Assembly (NCBI GenBank): GCA_902776365.1
Contig: CACYPU010000012.1
Location: forward strand, 47,425 to 111,424
DNA: 64,000 bases
Reading direction: 5' to 3'
Source: an uncultured Bacteroidota bacterium
GTDB taxonomy: Bacteria; Bacteroidota; Bacteroidia; Bacteroidales; P3
The notes under the pieces were generated by a model, which saw only the letters and a program-made list of their open reading frames with translations, ran no database searches and was not told where the DNA came from. The position numbers and the translations under genes were made by a program. This document shows, piece after piece, positions 58,261 through 64,000 of this stretch; the stretch's first letter is position 1; every line of letters begins with the position of its first letter.

Positions 58261-59682
58261 ATGTTCAAAATGAAGAAACACATCCTGTTCATACTGCTCC
58301 TCACGTTGCCGATGCTCGCCTTCGGCGCCAAGAAGGGCTACAAAATCACTTTTCATGCCGACGGCAATAGCGACTCGCTGGTCTACATGGGCTACTACCA
58401 CGCGCAACACCGTTATTTCTGCGACTCCGCTGTTAATGACGGCAAGGGCAAGTTTGTCTTCGAGGGTGAGGAGGCGCTGAAGCCGGGTTTGTATTATATG
58501 ACGAATAACCGCGACCGGTATGTGGAGTTTGTGGTGTATGGTGAGGGGCAGCGTTTCACGTTGCGCACGGAGAATGAAAACTGGATGCTCCGCATGTCTG
58601 TCAAGGACTCGCGTGAGAATGAGGTGTTTTTCAATTTCAAGCGTGCTGAGGAGGTCTACTACCAGAAGATGGAAGAGGCGAGCCACACGGTGGACTCGGT
58701 CACGTTCCAGAAAGAGTATCTGCCGCGGTACAGGAAGTCGCTGGACAGTTTGCGGTTGGACTTCATCGCGAAGTATCCCGAGAGTATGATTTCGCGGATG
58801 ATGCTCTCCACCAAAGACCCTGATGTTCCTGAGAATCATCCCGACGGCACCCCCATGGAGAAGCGCGAGCGGGCGGAGTGGCTTCTGGAGCATTATTTCG
58901 ACAATATGCCGCTGGGGGACAATTTCATCATCCGGACGCCAAAGAGTATTTTCTATGACCGTGTGATGGAGTATGTGGACATCCTGCTGAAGCGCGGCGA
59001 GGCTCCGGAGCGTATTTGTGGACTGATGGACAGCCTGATTGACCGTGCGGAGGGCGCCGAGGAGGTGTATCGCTGGCTGATACTGAATTTGACGAATTAT
59101 TATCTGCAGAGTCGCATCATGGTCTACGACGAGGTCTATGTCCATCTGGTGCTCCGCTATTTCGCCACGGGCAAGGTGCCCGGAGTGGCGCCGTCGCTCA
59201 TCGACGAGCAGGTGGAGCAGGCCACCAAATGGGAACGCCTCCTTGTGGGCAAAGTGGCTCCCGAGCTTATCCTCTTCGACACGCTGCGATATGCCCATTC
59301 GCTCCATCACATGCCGGGCCGCTACACGCTGCTGCTGTTCTGGAGTCCCACCTGCGGCCACTGCCGTGATATTATCCCGGCCGTCTACAAGGTCTACGAG
59401 CAGTATGCCGACTCGCTGGACATCAGCGCTTTTGCCATCCTTACCGAGCCTGATGACGGCACCGTTGTCAAGTGGAAGAAGTTCCTCGCCGACCACCAGA
59501 TGACAAACCCCCGTTGGATAAATCTCAACGGAGCGGAGGCGAATGTGGACTGGCGCCAGGTATACGACATCCAAACCACACCTCAGATATACCTCATCGA
59601 CAACAAGGACCATAAGTTTCTCGCTAAGAAACTCAACGCTTCCATCCTCGAGAATATCCTCAAGGTGCTGGGTAATGGGTGA
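58261..59682 (+). CDS. Secreted thioredoxin-like protein (DUF4369/DUF5106 type)
   Basis: A 473-aa exported protein (signal MKKHILFILLLTLPMLAFG; an alternative start is 58270). An N-terminal DUF4369-like beta domain, a helical DUF5106-like middle, and a C-terminal thioredoxin fold with CGHC (C365, C368) and TTPQIYLID carrying the cis-proline. A likely envelope disulfide oxidoreductase, similar in plan to the gene at 42598-43713. Confidence 0.82.
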   Translation: MFKMKKHILFILLLTLPMLAFGAKKGYKITFHADGNSDSLVYMGYYHAQHRYFCDSAVNDGKGKFVFEGEEALKPGLYYMTNNRDRYVEFVVYGEGQRFTLRTENENWMLRMSVKDSRENEVFFNFKRAEEVYYQKMEEASHTVDSVTFQKEYLPRYRKSLDSLRLDFIAKYPESMISRMMLSTKDPDVPENHPDGTPMEKRERAEWLLEHYFDNMPLGDNFIIRTPKSIFYDRVMEYVDILLKRGEAPERICGLMDSLIDRAEGAEEVYRWLILNLTNYYLQSRIMVYDEVYVHLVLRYFATGKVPGVAPSLIDEQVEQATKWERLLVGKVAPELILFDTLRYAHSLHHMPGRYTLLLFWSPTCGHCRDIIPAVYKVYEQYADSLDISAFAILTEPDDGTVVKWKKFLADHQMTNPRWINLNGAEANVDWRQVYDIQTTPQIYLIDNKDHKFLAKKLNASILENILKVLGNG

Positions 59683-59709
59683 TGATTAACGATTAATGAT
59701 TAACGATTA
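59683..59709. repeat. GATTAACGATTAATGATTAACG repeat
   Basis: Units GATTAAC, GATTAAT, GATTAAC, GATTAAA (7 nt) between two genes. Confidence 0.85.
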
Positions 59710-59735
59710 AAGCGATATTAATAAAACATAATTAT

Positions 59736-61775
59736 ATGATGAAACACAAATTATCAATTCTTATGGCTGCGGCGACGTTGTTTGCCGTCGGCTGCCAAAA
59801 CAATCAATCAGACATGAATGACACAGCAAATCCGTTCTTCTCCGAGTGGAACACGCCCTACAACATCCCCGATTTCTCACGCATCAAGACAGAACATTAC
59901 ATACCTGCCTTCGAGGAGGGTATCCGTCAGCAGAAGGCCGAGATTGACGCCATCGTGAACAACCCTGAGGCTCCCACGTTCGAGAACACCATCCTCGCCT
60001 ACGAGTATAGTGGTCAGCTACTTAGGGAAGTCAGCTCCATCTTCTTCAACCTCTCCGAGTGCGAAAATAGCGAAGAGATGGAAGCCATCGAGGAGAAGGT
60101 GACGCCCATGCTCGCCGCCCACGGCGACGACATCGCCCTCAACGCCAAGCTCTTCGAGCGCATCAAGGCCGTTTACGACCAGCGCGAGAGCCTCAACCTC
60201 AACCCCGAGCAGGCCCGTCTCCTCGTGGAGACCTACAAGGGCTTCGTCCGCAGCGGCGCCAACGTTCCTGCCGACAAGCAGGCCCGCTTCCGCGAGCTCA
60301 ACGAGCAGATTGCCAACCTCACCATGCGCTTCGCTCAGAACGTGCTGAAAGCCACCAATGATTATAAGAAAGTGCTGCCCAACGGCGACACCCTCACCCT
60401 CGATATGCCCACCTGGGAGCCCTTCATGCAGACCTGCGCCGACCGCAAACTCCGCGAGGAGGTGTGGCACGCCTTCACCGACCGCTGCAAGGATGGTGAG
60501 TTCGACAACACCAAGATTATCGACACGCTGGTGAACCTGCGCCTCGAGCGCGCCAACATCCTCGGCTTCGCGACGCATGCCGACTGGGTCCTCGACGACT
60601 GTCTGGCCAAGACCCCGGCCAACGTCTACAAGTGCCTCCTTGACATCTGGAATCCCGCCCTCAAGGTGGCCAAGCAAGAGCGCGACCAATATCAGAAGAT
60701 GCTCGAGAAAGACGAACCTGGTGCCAAGCTGCAACCCTGGGATTGGCGCTACTATAGCGAGAAGCTCCGCGCCGAGAAGTATGCCCTCGACGATGCCGTC
60801 GTGCGCCCCTACTTCTGCCTCGACAGTGTCCGCGAAGGAGCTTTCATGGTGGCCAACAAGCTTTACGGCCTGACCTTCACCGAACGCACCGACCTGCCCA
60901 CCTATGACAAGGAGGCCCGCTGCTTCGAGGTGAAGGACGGCGACCGCACCATCGGCATCCTCTATATGGACTTCCATCCCCGTGCCTCCAAGCGCAGCGG
61001 CGCCTGGATGACCGAGTTCCGCGGCCAGCACCGTAACCAGAAGGGCGAGAACGTGATTCCCATCATCTCCGTCGTCTGCAACTTCACCAAACCCACCGCC
61101 GACAAGCCGTCGCTGCTGAACTTCGACGAGAGCGAGACCCTCTTCCACGAGTTCGGCCACGCCCTCCACGGACTCCTCTCCGACTGCACCTATCCCTCGC
61201 TGGCCGGCACCAATGTGCCGCGCGACTTCGTCGAGCTGCCCTCGCAGGTGATGGAGAATTGGTGCCGCCATCCGCAGGTGATGAAGATGTATGCCAAGCA
61301 CTACAAGACCGGCGAGGCCATCCCCGATGAGCTCATCAAGAAGATTGAGGCCGCCGCCACCTATGGCCAGGGCTTCATCACCACCGAGCTCCTCGCCGCC
61401 TCGCTGCTCGACATGGACTACTACAGCATCAAGCAGAAGCAGCACATCGACCCGCTGGCTTTCGAGGAACAGGCTATGAACAAGATTGGCCTCATCCCCG
61501 AGATTATCAGCCGCTACCGTAGCCCCTACTTCCAGCATATCTTCACCACGGGCTATGATGCCGGCTACTACAGCTACACCTGGACGGCTATCCTCGATGC
61601 CGATGCCTTCGAGGCCTTCGCCGAGAGTGGCGACCTCTTCAATCCCGAGCTCGCCAAGAAGTTCCGCCACCTCCTCGAAAGCGGCAACACCGTTGAGCCC
61701 ATGGACCTCTACCGCCAGTTCCGCGGCAAAGACCCCAGCCCCAAAGCCCTACTGAAACGCAAGGGAATGCTTTAA
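59736..61775 (+). CDS. dcp: M3 family peptidyl-dipeptidase, lipoprotein
   Basis: A 679-aa zinc peptidase with lipoprotein signal (ATLFAVGC). The HExxH motif is HEFGHALH, with the downstream Glu ligand expected in LAGTNVPRDFVELPSQ, and DPSPKALL... near the end. Compared with E. coli Dcp the stretch between NVLKATNDYKK and DMPTWEPF is about 30 residues short. Cleaves dipeptides from C-termini of peptides, here probably in the periplasm. Confidence 0.9.
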   Translation: MMKHKLSILMAAATLFAVGCQNNQSDMNDTANPFFSEWNTPYNIPDFSRIKTEHYIPAFEEGIRQQKAEIDAIVNNPEAPTFENTILAYEYSGQLLREVSSIFFNLSECENSEEMEAIEEKVTPMLAAHGDDIALNAKLFERIKAVYDQRESLNLNPEQARLLVETYKGFVRSGANVPADKQARFRELNEQIANLTMRFAQNVLKATNDYKKVLPNGDTLTLDMPTWEPFMQTCADRKLREEVWHAFTDRCKDGEFDNTKIIDTLVNLRLERANILGFATHADWVLDDCLAKTPANVYKCLLDIWNPALKVAKQERDQYQKMLEKDEPGAKLQPWDWRYYSEKLRAEKYALDDAVVRPYFCLDSVREGAFMVANKLYGLTFTERTDLPTYDKEARCFEVKDGDRTIGILYMDFHPRASKRSGAWMTEFRGQHRNQKGENVIPIISVVCNFTKPTADKPSLLNFDESETLFHEFGHALHGLLSDCTYPSLAGTNVPRDFVELPSQVMENWCRHPQVMKMYAKHYKTGEAIPDELIKKIEAAATYGQGFITTELLAASLLDMDYYSIKQKQHIDPLAFEEQAMNKIGLIPEIISRYRSPYFQHIFTTGYDAGYYSYTWTAILDADAFEAFAESGDLFNPELAKKFRHLLESGNTVEPMDLYRQFRGKDPSPKALLKRKGML

Positions 61776-61807
61776 TTAGTTAATAGATAATAGATAACGG
61801 TTAATAG
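61776..61807. repeat. AGTTAATAGATAATAG repeat
   Basis: TTAGTTAATAG, ATAATAG, ATAACGGTTAATAG, immediately before the terminator. Confidence 0.75.
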
Positions 61808-61843
61808 TTAAGGCTGCCGCAAATCAAACTGCGACAGCCTTAA
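61808..61843. terminator. Bidirectional terminator between dcp and glmM
   Basis: TTAAGGCTGCCGCA/TGCGACAGCCTTAA, 14-bp stem with one mismatch and an 8-nt loop, flanked by AT-rich DNA; serves convergent genes. Confidence 0.75.
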
Positions 61844-61860
61844 TTCCTAATTTCTAATTC

Positions 61861-63261
61861 CTAATTAATCTGCTGCATCACTTGCTGGGCCAGCTCGTTG
61901 GCGCGGGCTTCGGTGGCGGCTTCGCTGTAGATGCGGATGATGGGTTCGGTGTTGCTCTTGCGGAGGTGCACCCAGCCGTCGGCGAAGTCAATCTTCACGC
62001 CGTCGATGGTAGTCACCTTTTCCACGGCGGCATCGCTCTTGTAGAAGGCTGCCACCTTGGCCAGCAGGGCGTCGACGTCCATATCGGGCGTCAGGTCCTT
62101 GCGGTTCTTGGAGATGATATATTCGGGATAGGTCTTGCGGAGTTCGCTCACCTTCATGCCTTTCTTGGCGAGGAGGGTGAGGAAGAGGGCGACACCCACG
62201 AGTGCGTCGCGGCCGTAGTGCAGGGCGGGGTAGATGACGCCGCCGTTGCCTTCGCCGCCGATGACGGCATTTGTCTGGCGCATCAGGGTGGTGACGTTGA
62301 CCTCGCCCACAGCGGCGGCGTTGTATTCGCAGCCGGCGTAGCGGCGGGTCACATCGCGCAGGGCGCGGCTGGAGGAGAGGTTGCTGACGGTGTTGCCGGG
62401 CGTGTGCTGCAGCACATAGTCGGCCACGCTCACCAGCGTATATTCCTCGCCGAACATCTCGCCGGTCTCGCAGACGAGGGCGAGGCGGTCGACGTCGGGG
62501 TCGACGACGATGCCGAGGTCGCAATGGTTCTGGCGCACGCAGTCGCTAATCTGCGTGAGGTTCTGCGGGATGGGTTCGGGATTGTGGGCGAAATGGCCCG
62601 TGGGCTCGCAGTTCAGCTCCACGACGTCCTGCACGCCGAGGCGGCGCAGCAGGCGCGGGATGGCCAAGCCGCCAGTGGAGTTGACGGCGTCGACGGCCAC
62701 CTTGAAATTAGCCTTCTTGATGGCCTCGACATCGACGAGCTCGAGACCCAGCACACGCTCGATATGGCGGTCAATCCAGTCCTCCTCGACGGTCACCTGC
62801 CCGAGGTCGTCGACCTCGGCGTAGTTCACCTCGCCGCTCTCGGCCAGACGCAGCACCTCCTTGCCTTCGGCGTCGGAGATGAATTCGCCCTTGGCGTTGA
62901 GCAGCTTGAGGGCGTTCCAGTGCTTTGGGTTGTGGGAGGCGGTGATGATGATGCCGCCGTCGCAGTGGCCGTCGATGACGGTCATCTCAGTCGTCGGGGT
63001 GGTGGAGAGGCCGGTCTCCAGAACGTCCACGCCCATGCCCTGCAGGGTGCCCACGACGAGGCGGTCGACCATAGCACCGCTTAAACGTGCATCGCGTCCC
63101 ACCGCTAACTTTAACCTTTCACCTTTCACTTTTGCCCTTTTACCTTTCAAGAAGGTGGCGAATGCCGAAGTGAATTTGACGACGTCGAGGGGAGTGAGAC
63201 CCTCGCCGGCGGGACCGCCAATGGTGCCGCGGATGCCCGAGATGGATTTGATGAGAGACAT
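61861..63261 (-). CDS. glmM: Phosphoglucosamine mutase-like phosphohexomutase
   Basis: A 466-aa alpha-D-phosphohexomutase. Catalytic serine in TASHNP, metal-binding DPDVDR, sugar-binding GEGNGG, phosphate-binding RKSNTEP. In Bacteroidetes this clade is annotated as GlmM, which converts glucosamine-6-P to glucosamine-1-P for UDP-GlcNAc; a phosphomannomutase role cannot be excluded. Residues about 38-52 (KGKRAKVKGERLK) between the first helix and LAVGRDARLSG come from a TTTCACC-type repeat. Confidence 0.88.
   Translation of the reverse strand: MSLIKSISGIRGTIGGPAGEGLTPLDVVKFTSAFATFLKGKRAKVKGERLKLAVGRDARLSGAMVDRLVVGTLQGMGVDVLETGLSTTPTTEMTVIDGHCDGGIIITASHNPKHWNALKLLNAKGEFISDAEGKEVLRLAESGEVNYAEVDDLGQVTVEEDWIDRHIERVLGLELVDVEAIKKANFKVAVDAVNSTGGLAIPRLLRRLGVQDVVELNCEPTGHFAHNPEPIPQNLTQISDCVRQNHCDLGIVVDPDVDRLALVCETGEMFGEEYTLVSVADYVLQHTPGNTVSNLSSSRALRDVTRRYAGCEYNAAAVGEVNVTTLMRQTNAVIGGEGNGGVIYPALHYGRDALVGVALFLTLLAKKGMKVSELRKTYPEYIISKNRKDLTPDMDVDALLAKVAAFYKSDAAVEKVTTIDGVKIDFADGWVHLRKSNTEPIIRIYSEAATEARANELAQQVMQQIN
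63107..63150 (-). repeat. In-gene ACCTTTC repeat in glmM
   Basis: Plus-strand words AACCTTTC, ACCTTTC, ACTTTTGCCC, TTTTACCTTTC; same family as murB and mfd inserts. Confidence 0.8.
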
Positions 63262-63417
63262 ATAATATTCTTTTTTAATACTTTGATGGTTTAATTACGC
63301 GCATTTTTTATGCTCTAACGCACAAATGCCCCGATTATTGTCTTTGGGTGAAAATATTTACCCTGTTCCCCCAGTTTAGATAAAGAGCTTTGAACCAGTA
63401 TCTTCTAGTGCATTTCT

Positions 63418-63503
63418 TTGTTACTTCTTTGTTATTTCTTTGTTATTTCTTTGTTTTTTAACAAAGAAGTACCGAAGAAATACCGAAGAAATACCGAAGA
63501 AAT
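63418..63503. repeat. TTATTTCTTTG and GAAGAAATACC tandem repeats
   Basis: TTACTTCTTTG, TTATTTCTTTG, TTATTTCTTTG (11 nt units), followed after 12 nt by GAAGTACC, GAAGAAATACC, GAAGAAATACC, GAAGAAATA (11 nt units). Confidence 0.9.
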
Positions 63504-63561
63504 ATCTTTGAAGACGGCTGGAGAGATTCTTTGGCGTTTCTCTGGGGGAACGAAAAAAAAA

Positions 63562-63592
63562 TTTGCCAGTTTCAAAAAAGGTTGTATCTTTG
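63562..63592 (+). promoter_or_regulatory. Promoter of rpsP (TTTG-N19-TATCTTTG)
   Basis: TTTG at 63562 and TATCTTTG at 63585-63592 with 19 nt between; ATG at 63646. Confidence 0.8.
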
Positions 63593-63645
63593 CAATCTGT
63601 TATTTTAACAATAAATTTTAATAAACATTTAAAAACCAAACAATT

Positions 63646-64000
63646 ATGCCAGCAAGAATTAGACTTCAGCGTCATGGTAAAAAGAATCAGCCTTTCTACC
63701 ACATCGTTGTTGCGGACGGATGGTCGTGCACCTCGTGATGGAAAATTTATCGAGAAGCTTGGCACCTACAATCCGTTGACCAACCCCGCCACCATCGACC
63801 TCAATTTCGACCGCGCCGTCGAATGGGTGAAGAATGGTGCCCAGCCCAGCGACACCGTGCGTCGCATCCTCAGCTATAAGGGCGTCCTGCTCCGTCGTCA
63901 CCTCCAGATTGGTGTCGAGAAGGGTGCCATCAGCCAGGAGACCGCCGATGTGCGTTTCAACGAGTGGCTGCAGGCCAAAGAGGCTAAGATAAACAGCAAG
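63646..64000 (+). pseudogene. rpsP: 30S ribosomal protein S16 with 4-nt insertion, 3' end outside window
   Basis: Starts MPARIRLQRHGKKNQPFYHI and VVADG, then runs into a stop because four bases are inserted at about 63720-63724. Skipping them restores RAPRDGKFIEKLGTYNPLTN and an open frame to the window edge (92 codons). The Bacteroidetes S16 continues with a C-terminal extension beyond the window. S16 is generally essential, so the lesion is likely an assembly or base-calling error, although the flanking GGAC-GGAT-GGTC pattern would also allow replication slippage. Confidence 0.9.

Larger units (their letters stand above)
63262..63645. other. Intergenic region upstream of rpsP
   Basis: Contains a tract of TTATTTCTTTG units (63418-63455), then tandem GAAGAAATACC units (63467-63503) that are a complementary-looking A-rich counterpart, and the rpsP promoter. 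No gene seen. Confidence 0.6.

Noticed and set aside
60018-61670. Long minus-strand open frame opposite the M3 peptidase
   Set aside because: Shadow frame; the HEFGHALH peptidase is on the plus strand.
1-64000. tRNA or rRNA genes, insertion sequences, prophage
   Set aside because: No T-loop-like motifs, rRNA segments, transposase or integrase coding sequences were recognised on reading the window.

Overview
The window is chromosomal DNA of an anaerobic member of the Bacteroidota, most likely order Bacteroidales. The evidence is the Bacteroidetes-type promoter (TAnnTTTG box, several with a TTTG element exactly 19 nt upstream), PorX and a type IX secretion C-terminal domain, the DUF4295 gene next to rpmG, a glycine-lipid acyltransferase pair, DUF4491, and many small lipoproteins and beta-barrels. 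Coding DNA is GC-rich and intergenic DNA is AT-rich. I saw no tRNA, rRNA, CRISPR array, transposase or phage gene.

Layout. 1-5.2 kb: partial PhzF-family gene, DUF5714 lipoprotein, a decayed LD-carboxypeptidase, two overlapping 4Fe-4S proteins and a Cu/Zn-type permease with an HMA tail. 5.3-9.8 kb: a minus-strand Hnd-type [FeFe]-hydrogenase operon (hndB-hndC-hndD-hndA order) whose catalytic gene is damaged. 10-17 kb: methyltransferase, DUF4491/ZIP pair, LOG protein overlapping a Cas4/RecB-like nuclease, two secreted proteins, CstA. 17-21.2 kb: glsA-like, glsB-like, engB, dacB. 21.2-25.2 kb: repeat-rich intergenic DNA around a BspA-type T9SS surface protein. 25.2-29.1 kb: mreB, purH, pfkA (minus). 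29.2-42.4 kb: rpmG-DUF4295, a beta-barrel, ileS-M20-MATE-murB, purA and small envelope proteins. 42.6-50.2 kb: minus-strand thioredoxin-like lipoprotein genes, an ECF sigma/putative anti-sigma operon and mfd. 50.3-61.8 kb: porX, uvrA, mnmE, thioredoxin-like protein, M3 peptidase. 61.9-64 kb: glmM-like mutase and a frameshifted rpsP.

The most unusual signal is a set of short tandem repeats (7-10 nt units, several sequence families) scattered between genes and also inside conserved genes: phzF, the permease, dacB, murB, mnmE, mfd (four insertions plus its stop codon), glmM, and, as a palindrome, the T9SS tail of the BspA-like protein. They keep the reading frame and sit where loops or linkers are expected; in dacB they form the hydrophobic core of the signal peptide. 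They recall the heptanucleotide STRR elements of cyanobacteria, but no dedicated mechanism can be identified here.

Other points: the hydrogenase large subunit lacks the L1 and L3 cysteine motifs of the H-cluster and carries two frameshifts; rpsP has a 4-nt insertion; an AT-rich intergenic array repeats a TATAC core every 22-24 bp; the purH transcript probably begins with a long hairpin. Some lesions could be assembly errors and need read-level checking.
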